DNA of 64,000 bases from Paenibacillus aurantius (GCF_032268605.1 NZ_CP130318.1:2390001-2454000); one strand, 5' to 3'. Counted from the stretch's first letter, positions 1-9,683 are shown. Notes: a model not told the origin generated them from the letters alone. Program-made: numbers and translations.

Positions 1-1
1 A

Positions 2-1942
2 TCGTACGGCACTCCCCGTCGGATCGCCGTTCTGGTACGAGGACTTGCCGAGAAACAGGAGGACCGGCACGAGGAAGCGAAAGGCCCCTCCCGCAAAATC
101 GCGTTGGATGACAAGGGAGAATGGAGCAAGGCCGCTCTCGGCTTTGCCCGCAGCCAAGGGGTTGACCCGGCGGAGCTGTACTTCAAGGAGCTCGGCGGAG
201 TGGAATATGTCCATGCGGCCAAAAGCAGCATCGGAGGAGAGACGGCAGCGCTTCTGGAGAGCGGGCTTGCACCGATCATCACCTCGATGACCTTCCCGAA
301 GAACATGCGCTGGGGAAGCCAGGAGCTGCGGTTCGTGCGTCCTATCCGCTGGATGGCGGCGCTGTTCGGGGAACAGGTGGTTCCGTTTGAGATTGCGGGC
401 GTTTCGTCCGGACGCGTTACCCATGGGCACCGGTTCCTGGGCGGCGAAGTGGAGCTGTCATCGGCCGGAGACTACGTTGAGGCGCTCAAGGAGCAATTCG
501 TTTATGCCGATGTAGAAGAAAGACAGGCTCTTATTCTCGATCAAATCAACCGTCTAGCGGCCGAGAAGGGCTGGAGCATTCCGATTAAAGACGATCTTCT
601 GGAAGAGGTTCTCTTCCTGGTGGAGTATCCGACCGCTCTGTTCGGTTCCTTCAATCCCGACTTCCTGCACATTCCGAAGGAGGTTCTCATTACTTCCATG
701 CGCGAGCACCAGAGATACTTCCCGGTGCTGGACAGCGAAGGCAGGCTGCTGCCTCATTTCGTCACGGTCCGCAACGGAAACGCCGAATCCCTGGAGCTTG
801 TGGCGAGAGGAAACGAGAAGGTTCTCCGCGCGAGACTATCGGATGCCCGCTTCTTCTATGAGGAAGATCAGAAGATGTCCATCGACAGCGCCCTCTCCCG
901 GCTCGAGTCCATTGTCTTCCACGAGGAGCTTGGGACGATCGGAGATAAAGTACGCCGGATCCGCGACATTTCGCTGTCACTTGCCGAGTGGCTGAAGGTG
1001 ACGGATCTCGACAAGGCGAATGTTGAGCGGACCGCGGCTATCGCCAAATTCGATCTGGTCTCGCAGATGGTTTACGAGTTCCCGGAGCTTCAAGGGGTGA
1101 TGGGAGAGGACTATGCGCGTAAAGCAGGAGAAAGAGAAGAAGTGGCCCGGGCGGTTTTCGAGCATTACCAGCCACGCTTCTCGGGAGACGCGGTTCCGTC
1201 CGGGTTGGCCGGTGCGGTCGTTTCCATAGCGGACAAAATCGATACCATTGTCGGCTGCTTCTCCATCGGCATCATTCCGACCGGCTCTCAAGACCCGTAT
1301 GCCCTGCGCCGGCAGGCAGCAGGAATTGTTCAAATTCTGCTTGAAAAGAAGTTCTCCTGCCCCTTGTCGAAATTGTTCGAAATCGCGCTGGATGTCCACC
1401 AAAAGGCCGGTTTGTTGAAACGTTCCGAGCAGGAAATTCGTATTAATTTATACGACTTCTTCGCTCTGCGGGTCAAAAACGTCCTGTCGGAGCGTCAAGT
1501 TCGCTACGATATTGCCGAGGCCGTCATGGCGTCGAGCATGGATGATATTGCGTCGGTGGTCCGCCGGGCGGAAGCCCTGACGGCCCAAGCGGCCAACGCC
1601 GGCTTCAAGACGGCGGTCGAATCCTTCAGCCGGGTCAACAACCTTGCCGCCAAAGCGGAATCCGCCGACGTGGATCCGGCGCTGTTCACGGATCCCGCCG
1701 AAGGAGCTCTCTTCAAAGCTTACCAGAGGGCTCATGCGGACTATGTTCGGGCGTTCGAGGAAGGGAACGAGGATCAGGCTCTTGAGGTTTTGGCGACTTT
1801 GGAGCAGCCGATCACCGGCTTCTTCGATGCGGTTATGGTTATGGCGGAAGATGAGCGGGTAAAAACCAACCGTTTGGGACTACTTGCCTTGATTTCCGCC
1901 GATTTCCGGCAGTTTGCCGATTTCTCCAAGCTGGTCTGGTAA
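2..1942 (+). CDS. glyS: Glycyl-tRNA synthetase beta subunit, 5' truncated by window edge
   Basis: GlyS is the beta subunit of the alpha2beta2 bacterial glycyl-tRNA synthetase and recognises tRNA-Gly in the cytoplasm. The frame is open from base 2, where it already reads YGTPRRIAVLV, a motif close to the GlyS N-terminus, so only about 40-50 residues are missing from a family length near 680-690. The DPYALRR motif lies in the middle of the protein and the C-terminal third is the DALR-type anticodon-binding region. The ATG at 104 is internal and is not the true start. The gene is followed after 35 bases by yqfL, the same order as in Bacillus subtilis, so glyQ is expected just upstream of the window. 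Confidence 0.97.
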   Translation, partial: SYGTPRRIAVLVRGLAEKQEDRHEEAKGPSRKIALDDKGEWSKAALGFARSQGVDPAELYFKELGGVEYVHAAKSSIGGETAALLESGLAPIITSMTFPKNMRWGSQELRFVRPIRWMAALFGEQVVPFEIAGVSSGRVTHGHRFLGGEVELSSAGDYVEALKEQFVYADVEERQALILDQINRLAAEKGWSIPIKDDLLEEVLFLVEYPTALFGSFNPDFLHIPKEVLITSMREHQRYFPVLDSEGRLLPHFVTVRNGNAESLELVARGNEKVLRARLSDARFFYEEDQKMSIDSALSRLESIVFHEELGTIGDKVRRIRDISLSLAEWLKVTDLDKANVERTAAIAKFDLVSQMVYEFPELQGVMGEDYARKAGEREEVARAVFEHYQPRFSGDAVPSGLAGAVVSIADKIDTIVGCFSIGIIPTGSQDPYALRRQAAGIVQILLEKKFSCPLSKLFEIALDVHQKAGLLKRSEQEIRINLYDFFALRVKNVLSERQVRYDIAEAVMASSMDDIASVVRRAEALTAQAANAGFKTAVESFSRVNNLAAKAESADVDPALFTDPAEGALFKAYQRAHADYVRAFEEGNEDQALEVLATLEQPITGFFDAVMVMAEDERVKTNRLGLLALISADFRQFADFSKLVW

Positions 1943-1977
1943 TCCATTCCGGCTGAATTGATGAGAGGAGCCGAGGT

Positions 1978-2793
1978 ATGATGGATGTGAGCATAACGCC
2001 AACCCTTTTTGTGGTTTCCGACTCGGCAGGAGAGACGGGGGAACTGGTGGCCAAAGCGGCGGCTGTCCAGTTCTCTCCCGTGCCGGTAATGATCCGGCGG
2101 ACTCCCTACATCCAGGACCGGATGGGAATCGACCAGACGGTCAGAGCGGCGAAGAGCATCAACGCCGTGATCGTCTTCACCCTGGTCATTCCGGAGCTGA
2201 GGGATTACTTGCTGGAGCAGGCCGCCCTGCATCAGGTAACCTGTATCGATCTCTTAGGTCCCATTATCCAGAGCCTGGAGAATGTACTTCAGCAGAAGTC
2301 ACGTCACGAGCCCGGCATGATCCATGCCCTGAATGAGGATTACTTCAAACGGGTGGAAGCGATTGAGTTTGCCGTCAAATACGACGACGGCCGCGATTCA
2401 AGCGGCGTATTGAAGGCGGACATCGTGCTGGTCGGCGTTTCCCGTACTTCCAAGACCCCGTTGTCTATGTACCTGGCCCATAAAGGCTACAAAGTGGCCA
2501 ACGTACCGCTGGTGCCAGAGCTTAAGCCGCCGGCAGAGCTTTTTGCCGTATCCCGCAACAAGATAGTCGGGCTCAAAATAAATACGGACAAGCTTGGCGG
2601 AATCCGCATGGAAAGACTGAAGGCGCTTGGACTCGCGAGCACGGCGAATTATGCCAAGACCGAAAGGATCGAGCAGGAGCTGGCCTATTCGGATCAGATC
2701 ATGAAGCGTCTCGGCTGTGAGGTTATCGACGTTTCGACGAGAGCGGTCGAGGAAACGGCCAGCCTGATCCAAAACATGTTCCGGCCTTTATGA
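1978..2793 (+). CDS. yqfL: Pyruvate, phosphate dikinase regulatory protein (DUF299 family)
   Basis: This 271-residue protein belongs to the bifunctional kinase/pyrophosphorylase family that inactivates and reactivates PPDK or PEP synthase by ADP-dependent phosphorylation and Pi-dependent dephosphorylation. The N-terminus FVVSDSAGETGE and the P-loop GVSRTSKTPLSMYLA (about residues 153-167) are both intact. Two ATGs are adjacent (1978 and 1981), preceded by GAGAGGAGCCGAGG, and either could be the start. It lies between glyS and yqxD, probably in one transcription unit. The partner dikinase is not in the window, so the actual target cannot be read from here. Confidence 0.94.
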   Translation: MMDVSITPTLFVVSDSAGETGELVAKAAAVQFSPVPVMIRRTPYIQDRMGIDQTVRAAKSINAVIVFTLVIPELRDYLLEQAALHQVTCIDLLGPIIQSLENVLQQKSRHEPGMIHALNEDYFKRVEAIEFAVKYDDGRDSSGVLKADIVLVGVSRTSKTPLSMYLAHKGYKVANVPLVPELKPPAELFAVSRNKIVGLKINTDKLGGIRMERLKALGLASTANYAKTERIEQELAYSDQIMKRLGCEVIDVSTRAVEETASLIQNMFRPL

Positions 2794-2874
2794 ACTTACA
2801 AGAAAGAAGGATTTTTCCGGGCCGGGGCGTATATAGTAATACGGTAGCTAATCCAAGCGGAAAACGGTGGTTGC

Positions 2875-3336
2875 GTGACTAACAAGGTTATCGTCGATGC
2901 GGACGCTTGTCCCGTCAAACCGGAAATCGTCCGAACGGCGTCTGCCTTCGGGATTGAGGTATGGATGGTGGCCTCCTTTGATCACCGCCTTGCTCCCGCC
3001 GAAGGGGTAAAGGTCATCCAGGTGGACCGCTCCGACCAATCGGTGGATCTGTATATCGCGAACCGGATCGGGAAGGGAGATATCCTCGTTACCCAGGATT
3101 TTGGTCTCGCCACCATCGGATTGGCCAAGCAGGCGGTGGTGCTTTCCAACCGGGGGCAGGTTTATACGGACCGGACCATCAATTTTCTTCTCGAGAACCG
3201 CCATGAGCAGGCGAAGAAACGGCGCGGAGGCAAGCATACGAAGGGTCCTAGGCCCTTTACGGATGAGGATCGTCAAAGATTTCAACAAACTTTGACAAAA
3301 GTTTTGAAAGTCTTGCAGGAAAATTTGCAGGTATAA
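2875..3336 (+). CDS. yqxD: YaiI/YqxD family protein (UPF0178)
   Basis: This 153-residue protein has the family signature VDADACPVKPEIV at its N-terminus and acidic residues that suggest a PIN-like nuclease fold, although no biochemical role is established. Start is GTG at 2875, giving MTNKVIVDADACPV; the ribosome binding site is weak (GGTGG at 2866-2870). It sits between yqfL and dnaG as in B. subtilis. The stop codon at 3334 overlaps a TATAAT hexamer (3332-3337), a possible -10 element for dnaG-rpoD, but no good -35 partner was seen. Confidence 0.92.
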   Translation: MTNKVIVDADACPVKPEIVRTASAFGIEVWMVASFDHRLAPAEGVKVIQVDRSDQSVDLYIANRIGKGDILVTQDFGLATIGLAKQAVVLSNRGQVYTDRTINFLLENRHEQAKKRRGGKHTKGPRPFTDEDRQRFQQTLTKVLKVLQENLQV

Positions 3337-3376
3337 TCGAATACTATACATGTCGATTGGGATGTAGGTGGTTGTA

Positions 3377-5212
3377 ATGAGTTACGGACGCATTCCGGAT
3401 GAAGTGATTGAGGGGGTCCTCAAGCATCACGACATTGTCGATGTGGTGGGCAAATATGTACATTTAACCAAGCAGGGACAGCGAATGACAGGGCTTTGTC
3501 CGTTCCATTCGGAGAAATCCCCCTCCTTTTCGGTCAATCCCGGCAATCAGCTCTATTACTGCTTCGGCTGCAAGGCGAGCGGCAACCTGATCCGTTTCGT
3601 CATGGAAATCGAAGGGTATACTTTTCCAGAGGCGGTTATGCAGCTGGCCGAGGAAGCCCAGCTCGACTATGAGTGGGAGGTCCCGGACGAAGCGAAGAGC
3701 AAGGACCAGCAGGAGAAGAGCATCCTGTACCAGGCTTATGAATTTACCGCCAAGCTGTATCATCACATTCTCCTTAACACGGAGCAGGGAAAGCCGGCCT
3801 TGGAGTATTTGCGGTCCCGGGGCGTGACGGACAAATGGATCGAGCAGTTTCAGCTCGGATACGCGCCGACCATGTGGGACAGGCTGGTTCAGCTGCTGGA
3901 GAAGAGGGAATACCCTCTTCCTCTAATGGAGAAAGGCGGCTTAATCTCCGCAAAATCGGACGGGACCGGTTACCTGGATAAATTTCGCGACCGCGTGATT
4001 TTTCCCATTCACGATCCCAAAGGAAGAGTCATTGCCTTCGGAGGAAGGCTGATGGGAGAGGGACAGCCAAAGTATTTGAACAGTCCCGAAACCATTCTGT
4101 TCAACAAGAGCCGCAGCCTGTTTAATTATCACCGGGCCCGCCCGGCCATCCGCAAAAGCGGACAGGTGGTCTTGTTCGAAGGGTATATGGATACCTTGAA
4201 GGCTTGGGGAGCGGGAATTGAGAACGGTGTGGCCACCATGGGAACCTCGCTTACCGAGGATCATGCCGATTTTATCCGGCGTCATGCCGATCAGGTCATC
4301 GTCTGCTATGACGGAGACCAGGCCGGCCAGAATGCGGCGTACAAAAGCATCGGCATTCTGAACAAAGCCGGAATACCGGCCGGAATCGCCCTTCTTCCCG
4401 ACGGGATGGATCCGGACGAATATATCGGACGCTATGGCGCAAGCCGATTTCGCAAGGAAATTATTGAGGGGGCGCTGACTTCCGTTCAATACAAGATCCG
4501 GTACGCCAGGAGGAATTTCAACCTCAACAATGAGACAGGGATCCGGACTTATATCGAAACGGCGGTCAAAATCATTGCCGAAGTCAACTCTCCGCTGGAG
4601 AGGGAGCAGTATGTCAAAGAGCTTGCCCGTGAATTCCAGGAGTACGAATTCGAGACGATTAATCAGCAGTTGAATACGTATAGGCAGGAATATCTAAATA
4701 AACGGGACATCAGGGATAATAAAGACAAATCGTGGAATAATGTAATGAATAATGGGAAGGGCAGGGAGAAGAAGCCGTCGCTCCTGCCGCGTTACCACAC
4801 CGCCGAAATTCAGCTGCTTGCGGTCATGATGCATGACCGGGAGGTGGCGGAGCACGTCCGGCAGCAGCTTGGAGAGCAGTTCAATATAGAAACTCACGCA
4901 GCACTGGCTGCTTATTTATACGCTTTTTATGCCCAGGGGAATGAGCCTGATGCAAGCCGGTATTTGGCTGCGCTGCAGGACGAGCGCCTGGAAAGCGCAG
5001 CCGGACAGATTCTGATGACGGATACCGTTCAGGGGACGAACCCCCAGGTGATCGACGATTATATCCGGGAAATCAAGAAGCATCCGCAGCTGGAAGCCAT
5101 AAAGCATAAAAAAGAAGAAATGATTCGGGCCGAGCGTGCAGGTGAAATCGCTTTGGCGGCACAGATGGCAAGTGAGATTTTAACCCTGGAGAGACAGCTG
5201 AAAGCCCTGTAG
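3377..5212 (+). CDS. dnaG: DNA primase
   Basis: DnaG makes RNA primers at the replication fork and works with the replicative helicase. The 611-residue product has the CHC2 zinc finger (C41, H44, C62, C65 counted from MSYGRIPDEV), the RNA polymerase core with the TOPRIM fold (FEGYMDTLKAWG, then CYDGDQAGQNAA), and a helicase-binding C-terminal region from about residue 440. ATG at 3377 is preferred because AGGTGG lies 5-6 bases upstream; an in-frame GTG at 3368 would add three residues but has no ribosome binding site. It is followed 38 bases later by rpoD, the classical primase-sigma operon arrangement. Confidence 0.97.
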   Translation: MSYGRIPDEVIEGVLKHHDIVDVVGKYVHLTKQGQRMTGLCPFHSEKSPSFSVNPGNQLYYCFGCKASGNLIRFVMEIEGYTFPEAVMQLAEEAQLDYEWEVPDEAKSKDQQEKSILYQAYEFTAKLYHHILLNTEQGKPALEYLRSRGVTDKWIEQFQLGYAPTMWDRLVQLLEKREYPLPLMEKGGLISAKSDGTGYLDKFRDRVIFPIHDPKGRVIAFGGRLMGEGQPKYLNSPETILFNKSRSLFNYHRARPAIRKSGQVVLFEGYMDTLKAWGAGIENGVATMGTSLTEDHADFIRRHADQVIVCYDGDQAGQNAAYKSIGILNKAGIPAGIALLPDGMDPDEYIGRYGASRFRKEIIEGALTSVQYKIRYARRNFNLNNETGIRTYIETAVKIIAEVNSPLEREQYVKELAREFQEYEFETINQQLNTYRQEYLNKRDIRDNKDKSWNNVMNNGKGREKKPSLLPRYHTAEIQLLAVMMHDREVAEHVRQQLGEQFNIETHAALAAYLYAFYAQGNEPDASRYLAALQDERLESAAGQILMTDTVQGTNPQVIDDYIREIKKHPQLEAIKHKKEEMIRAERAGEIALAAQMASEILTLERQLKAL

Positions 5213-5250
5213 TGGAAAAAGCGTGACATTCCGGGAGGAGGGAGCTTTAA

Positions 5251-6387
5251 ATGGCTAACGAGCAGCATACCGGACTAGAGACAGAACAATCGGTAGAGCA
5301 GGTAAAAGAACAGTTGATCGAGCTGGGCAAAAAGCGTCTCTCGTTGTCGTACAAAGACATTATGGAGAGACTGGCCCCCTTCGATCAGGATCCCGAGCAA
5401 ATCGATGAATTCTTCGAGCAGCTCTCGGAGCTTGGCATCGAGGTAGGCAACGAAACGGAAGAAGACGAATTGCCGATGGGCCGGGATAGAGGAGAACGGG
5501 AGGACCAGGAGAACGACGAGTTTAACTTTGATGATGACTTGTCTCTTCCTCCCGGAATCAAGATCAATGACCCCGTTCGGATGTATCTTAAGGAGATCGG
5601 ACGGGTTCCCTTGCTTTCCGCCGAAGATGAGATCGATTTGGCGAAGCGGATCGAGAACGGGGACGAGGAAGCGAAGCGTCGTTTGGCCGAAGCGAACCTT
5701 CGTCTCGTCGTCAGCATCGCGAAGCGCTATGTAGGGCGGGGCATGCTGTTTCTCGACCTGATCCAGGAAGGAAACATGGGGTTGATCAAGGCCGTCGAGA
5801 AATTTGACCATATCAAAGGGTTCAAATTTAGTACCTACGCCACTTGGTGGATTCGGCAGGCCATCACGCGCGCTATCGCCGACCAGGCGAGAACGATCCG
5901 GATTCCCGTCCACATGGTGGAGACCATCAACAAATTGATCCGCGTATCCCGCCAGCTGCTTCAAGAGCTGGGGCGCGAACCTACGCCGGAGGAAATCGCC
6001 AAAGAGATGGATCTAAGCACGGATAAGGTGCGGGAGATCATGAAGATTGCCCAGGAGCCGGTTTCGTTGGAAACGCCGATCGGGGAAGAAGACGATTCGC
6101 ATCTGGGGGATTTTATCGAGGATCAGGAGGCTCTTGCGCCGGCGGATGCCGCGGCTTACGAGCTGCTTAAGGAACAGCTGGAGGATGTCCTCGATACGCT
6201 GACCGAGCGGGAGGAGAACGTGCTTCGTCTTCGTTTTGGACTTGACGATGGACGGACCCGCACACTGGAAGAAGTCGGCAAGGTGTTCGGGGTTACCCGG
6301 GAGCGGATTCGCCAGATCGAAGCCAAGGCCCTGCGGAAGCTTCGTCATCCGAGCCGCAGCAAACGTTTGAAGGATTTCCTCGAATAG
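5251..6387 (+). CDS. rpoD: Housekeeping RNA polymerase sigma factor SigA
   Basis: This 378-residue primary sigma factor directs RNA polymerase to standard -10/-35 promoters. It has a short region 1.1, an acidic linker around residues 70-95, region 1.2 ([16 protein letters not shown]), region 2 with the core-binding and -10-reading helix ([15 protein letters not shown]), and region 4 with the -35 helix-turn-helix ([19 protein letters not shown]). The start ATG at 5251 follows GGGAGGAGGGAGC. The long non-conserved insertion of E. coli sigma 70 is absent, as in Bacillus. A hairpin terminator follows immediately. Confidence 0.98.
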   Translation: MANEQHTGLETEQSVEQVKEQLIELGKKRLSLSYKDIMERLAPFDQDPEQIDEFFEQLSELGIEVGNETEEDELPMGRDRGEREDQENDEFNFDDDLSLPPGIKINDPVRMYLKEIGRVPLLSAEDEIDLAKRIENGDEEAKRRLAEANLRLVVSIAKRYVGRGMLFLDLIQEGNMGLIKAVEKFDHIKGFKFSTYATWWIRQAITRAIADQARTIRIPVHMVETINKLIRVSRQLLQELGREPTPEEIAKEMDLSTDKVREIMKIAQEPVSLETPIGEEDDSHLGDFIEDQEALAPADAAAYELLKEQLEDVLDTLTEREENVLRLRFGLDDGRTRTLEEVGKVFGVTRERIRQIEAKALRKLRHPSRSKRLKDFLE

Positions 6388-6395
6388 AACGAACG

Positions 6396-6428
6396 ATGAC
6401 CTTTTGCTAGCCGAAAGGTCATTTTTTT
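6396..6428 (+). terminator. Intrinsic terminator after rpoD
   Basis: The nine-base stem ATGACCTTT pairs with AAAGGTCAT across a nine-base loop and is followed by a run of seven T. It closes the dnaG-rpoD unit. Confidence 0.88.
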
Positions 6429-6472
6429 CACCATACAAAGCCAAGGACGGATAGGGAAACCGGGGGGAACGT

Positions 6473-7297
6473 ATGAATCCGGATAAGAAACAAACGATAG
6501 TGGAAGAAATCGAACGCTGGCGCAGAAGCCGTCTGCTTCCGGAGCAGTACTGCGACTTTCTGCTTAATTTGTATCGCGAAGAGGACAGCGGGCAGCCCCG
6601 ATCCATGAGAGAGGCCGCGCAAGCCGGGATCCGCCAAAGCCGTGGACGCCACTGGCTCCTAATATTCGGAAGTATTGGGCTTTTTTGCTTGATTGGTTTT
6701 CATTTTAACTCTTTTCCCCCGGCATTGCAAATGGCCGTTCTGGCTGTGCTGGTTCTGATTCTGTACACGGCGGGCTTTCGATACCGCGACCGGAAGCCGC
6801 TGCTATCGAGTCTTTTATTGGGCGGGGGAGCGGTCTCCCTCTTGGCAGGCGGGGTTTACTTTCTCCAAAAGGCCCATGCTCCGGACTGGGCGGTCATCGC
6901 TTTTCTGGCCGCGTGCAGCTTTCTGTGGATGCTGACGGGGCTCCTCGCGGGGCGCGGGCTCTTTCATTTCTGCGGCTGGGTGGGGCTCGCCTTGCTGTAC
7001 GGGTGGTTCCTGGAGAAAAGCTTCCCCGATCTTGATATGGCAGGACTGGAGATGAGCTGGCTTCCCGTATGCCTGGTTCTGGCCTGGCTCGGCTGGCTGT
7101 TTCATTTCCGCAGCAAGGAAATCGGATCGGTTCTGCTGCTGGTCGGGTTCCTTCTCTGGTTCATGCCGGAGGCCCATGGCCTGGCTGCGACGGAGGTTCC
7201 CAAGGACTGGCTTCAGCTCGCTTTCTTTGCTAAGCTGGTGTTGGCCGGAATCGGCTTGTTTGCCTTACGAAAAAAATGGACAGAGTGGGTTGCTTAA
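6473..7297 (+). CDS. Predicted multi-pass membrane protein, function unknown
   Basis: I do not recognise a named family with certainty. The 274-residue product starts with a charged cytoplasmic segment of about 60 residues (EIERWRRSRLLPEQYCDFLL), which resembles the N-terminal region of DUF2157-type membrane proteins. Around eight hydrophobic segments follow, from about residue 62 to the end, ending in the basic tail LRKKWTEWVA. The start ATG at 6473 follows GGGGGGAACGT. It sits between rpoD and trmK, the place occupied by other genes in B. subtilis, and its stop is only two bases before the trmK ATG, so the two are probably co-transcribed. Confidence 0.8.
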   Translation: MNPDKKQTIVEEIERWRRSRLLPEQYCDFLLNLYREEDSGQPRSMREAAQAGIRQSRGRHWLLIFGSIGLFCLIGFHFNSFPPALQMAVLAVLVLILYTAGFRYRDRKPLLSSLLLGGGAVSLLAGGVYFLQKAHAPDWAVIAFLAACSFLWMLTGLLAGRGLFHFCGWVGLALLYGWFLEKSFPDLDMAGLEMSWLPVCLVLAWLGWLFHFRSKEIGSVLLLVGFLLWFMPEAHGLAATEVPKDWLQLAFFAKLVLAGIGLFALRKKWTEWVA

Positions 7298-7299
7298 CG

Positions 7300-8058
7300 A
7301 TGATTAATCTTTCCAAACGATTACAAACCATTGCCGGTCAAGTTCTACCCGGTCAGCGGGTGGCCGATATCGGCTCCGACCATGCGCTTCTGCCCGTCTA
7401 TCTGGTGCAGAAGGGAGTAGCGCCTGCCGTGATTGCCGGTGAGGTGAACCAAGGTCCTTATCAAGCGGCAGTCCAGCAAGTGAAAGCGGCCGGACTTTCC
7501 GCCCGCATTGAGGTCCGCAAAGGAAACGGCCTGGCGGTTCTGGAGCCGGGGGAGGCGGATGCGATCACCATCGCCGGAATGGGCGGGAGCTTGATCGTGA
7601 GCATTCTCACAGAGGGGCTGAATAAGCTGGAGGGCGTTTCCCGGCTTATCCTTCAGCCGAACGTGGGGGAGGAAGCCGTCCGCCGCTTTCTGGTGGAGCA
7701 GGGATGGAAGCTGGAAGCCGAGCAAATCCTCGAGGAGGACGGCAAAATCTATGAAATTCTGACGGCGGGTAGAACCCCAGTTCCGTTAGAAGAGAATGAA
7801 AAGCTCTACAAGCCCCGGTCCGTCCGCGGCGTTTCCCTAAGCGCTGAGCGCCTGCTCGCCATGGGACCTTATCTGATCGAGGAAGGGTCCGCCGTGTTCG
7901 AGCGCAAATGGCTTATGGAAGTGGAAAAGCTGGGAAAAATCAGCCGGCAGCTGGAGGGCTCGGAACTGGACGCCTCCCGGCTTAAGCGGGACTTGCTTCA
8001 GAAGGAAGTGGCGGAGATCAAGGAGGTCATTCGATGCTTGCCAAGGGACAAACGGTAA
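7300..8058 (+). CDS. trmK: tRNA (adenine(22)-N(1))-methyltransferase
   Basis: TrmK methylates A22 in the D-arm of bacterial tRNAs using S-adenosylmethionine. The 252-residue protein shows the class I methyltransferase binding motif VADIGSDHALLPVYL near residue 22 and the family motif ITIAGMGGSLIV further in. A C-terminal helical extension follows. ATG at 7300 (MINLSKRLQT) aligns with the known N-terminus; an in-frame ATG at 7276 overlaps the upstream gene and is less likely. The 3' end overlaps the next gene by 25 bases, indicating translational coupling, and the trmK-yqfO pair is conserved in Bacilli. Confidence 0.95.
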   Translation: MINLSKRLQTIAGQVLPGQRVADIGSDHALLPVYLVQKGVAPAVIAGEVNQGPYQAAVQQVKAAGLSARIEVRKGNGLAVLEPGEADAITIAGMGGSLIVSILTEGLNKLEGVSRLILQPNVGEEAVRRFLVEQGWKLEAEQILEEDGKIYEILTAGRTPVPLEENEKLYKPRSVRGVSLSAERLLAMGPYLIEEGSAVFERKWLMEVEKLGKISRQLEGSELDASRLKRDLLQKEVAEIKEVIRCLPRDKR

Positions 8059-9149
8059 TTGGGATGATGGAGACGCTCGCTCCTAAGCATTACGCGGTGC
8101 CGGAGGACCGGATCGGCCTTCAAATAGGCACTCTGCAGAAGGACATTCAGAAGGTGCTGGTGGCTCTGGATGTAACCGATGAGGTCGTGGACGAAGCCCT
8201 GGCCGTGGGAGCCAATCTCATCATCGCCCACCACGCTGTCATCTTCCGGGCGCTCAAGAGCATCCAGACCGATACCCCGGCCGGGCGGCTCTATGAGAAG
8301 CTCATTAAGAACGATATCGCCGTGTACATCTCCCATACGAACCTGGATGTTGCGGAGGGCGGGATCAACGACATGATGGCCGACGCTTTGGGGCTGACCG
8401 GCTTGAGTCCTCTGGAGGAGCTGCACACGGACAAGCTTAAGAAGCTGGTCGTCTTCGTGCCGGTCAGTCACCACGAAGCAGTGCGCCGTGCCGTTTTTCA
8501 GGCAGGAGCCGGTTCCATCGGGGCTTACCAGGAATGCAGCTTCAACATCGAAGGAACGGGAACCTTCCTGCCGGGAGAGGGGACAAATCCTTATATAGGC
8601 CAGCCGGGCAAAAGGGAGGAAGCCCAAGAAATCCGGTTCGAAACCATTGTTCCGGAAAGCGTGGAACGCCGGGTGATCCAGGCCATGCTCAAGGCTCATC
8701 CTTATGAAGAAGTGGCCTATGATCTGTACAGCATGGATCTTAAAGGCAGAACCTTCGGGCTCGGCCGCGTAGGGAAGCTGCAAGAGCCGGTCACCTTGGC
8801 TCAGCTCGCGGAGAAGGTCAAACAGGCTTTCGACGTTCCGGCTCTGCGCCTCGTGGGAGATCCCCATAAGCAGATCAAGAAGGTGGCCGTTCTGGGAGGC
8901 TCCGGAGCGCGGTATACGCGCCATGCTCTTTTTGCCGGAGCGGATGTCCTCGTTACGGGGGATATCGATTATCATACGGCGCAGGATGCGCTTGCCGCGG
9001 GCTTGTGCCTTCTCGATCCGGGCCATAATGTAGAGAAGATCATGAAGGCGAAGGTCGCCGACTATTTGGCCGGTGAGCTGCGGGAGAAGAAATACGGCAC
9101 GCTGGCGGTCGCTTCCGAGGTGAACACGGAAGTTTTCCATTTCGTCTAA
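8034..9149 (+). CDS. yqfO: Nif3-like dinuclear metal centre protein (YqfO type)
   Basis: This 371-residue protein belongs to the Nif3/DUF34 family, which forms hexameric rings with a two-metal site. Metal ligands are visible in IIAHHAVIF (HH), SHTNLDVAEGG (D) and the C-terminal DPGHNVEKIMK (H and E). Between about residues 135 and 235 there is the PII-like insertion typical of the longer YqfO branch (KAHPYEEVAYDLY at its end). Start ATG 8034 has an ideal AAGGAGG five to seven bases upstream. The exact cellular function is unsettled. The gene precedes rnpB without an obvious terminator. Confidence 0.93.
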   Translation: MLAKGQTVIGMMETLAPKHYAVPEDRIGLQIGTLQKDIQKVLVALDVTDEVVDEALAVGANLIIAHHAVIFRALKSIQTDTPAGRLYEKLIKNDIAVYISHTNLDVAEGGINDMMADALGLTGLSPLEELHTDKLKKLVVFVPVSHHEAVRRAVFQAGAGSIGAYQECSFNIEGTGTFLPGEGTNPYIGQPGKREEAQEIRFETIVPESVERRVIQAMLKAHPYEEVAYDLYSMDLKGRTFGLGRVGKLQEPVTLAQLAEKVKQAFDVPALRLVGDPHKQIKKVAVLGGSGARYTRHALFAGADVLVTGDIDYHTAQDALAAGLCLLDPGHNVEKIMKAKVADYLAGELREKKYGTLAVASEVNTEVFHFV

Positions 9150-9183
9150 GTTCCTCCATGGCAGGGATGGCAGGCATTGCAGG

Positions 9184-9212
9184 TTGTTTTTCATCGGGAT
9201 TCCTTGTATACT
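9184..9212 (+). promoter_or_regulatory. Sigma-A promoter of rnpB
   Basis: The -35 TTGTTT (9184-9189) and -10 TATACT (9207-9212) are separated by exactly 17 bases. Transcription would begin about 9219-9221, right where the RNase P RNA 5' end is expected. Confidence 0.75.
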
Positions 9213-9220
9213 AGCATTTG

Positions 9221-9648
9221 AGATTGGGAAGTTTGACAGACAATCGCTGGCGCTGGGCTTGTCCCATGCGCGAGAGGAAAGTCCGGGCTCCACAGGGCAG
9301 GGTGCTGGATAACGTCCAGTCAGCGCGAGCTGAAGGATAGTGCCACAGAAATGGACCGCCGATGGCGTTTATCTTCCGATAAGCGCACAGGCAAGGGTGG
9401 AACCGTGGTGTAAGAGACCACGAGGAAATTTGGTGACATCTTTCCTGGTAAACCCCACTTGGAGCAAGACCTAATGGGACGCAGTGCACCCGATGCACAG
9501 CCTTAGCCCGAGGCGCGTCCGGGTTGGTCGCTTGAGCCGTACAGCAATGTGCGGCCTAGATAGATGATTGTCGCTTCAACGGTGGGAGGGCGCATAGCCC
9601 GTTCGGACCACTGGAAGTACAGAACCCGGCTTACGGCAAACTTCTCAT
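9221..9648 (+). ncRNA. rnpB: RNase P RNA, class A-like
   Basis: This is the catalytic RNA of RNase P, which trims tRNA 5' leaders. Diagnostic conserved blocks are present: GAGAGGAAAGTCCGGGCTCC (CR-I), ACAGGGCAGGGTGC, CCGCCGATGGC, GGTAAACCCCAC, GGAGCAAG paired with CTTGAG, GCCTAGATAGATGATTG (CR-V) and ACAGAACCCGGCTTA at the 3' end. GAAGTTTG (about 9229-9236) pairs with CAAACTTC (9637-9644) to make P1, fixing both ends. The block order and the P16/P17-like insertion (GGGACG...GCGTCC around GTGCAC...GTGCAC) match the E. coli type A layout rather than the B. subtilis type B layout. A P19-like hairpin lies before the 3' CCGGCTTA block. Confidence 0.95.
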
Positions 9649-9683
9649 TATCCCTTATCGGATGAACCGGTATACAAAGAAAC

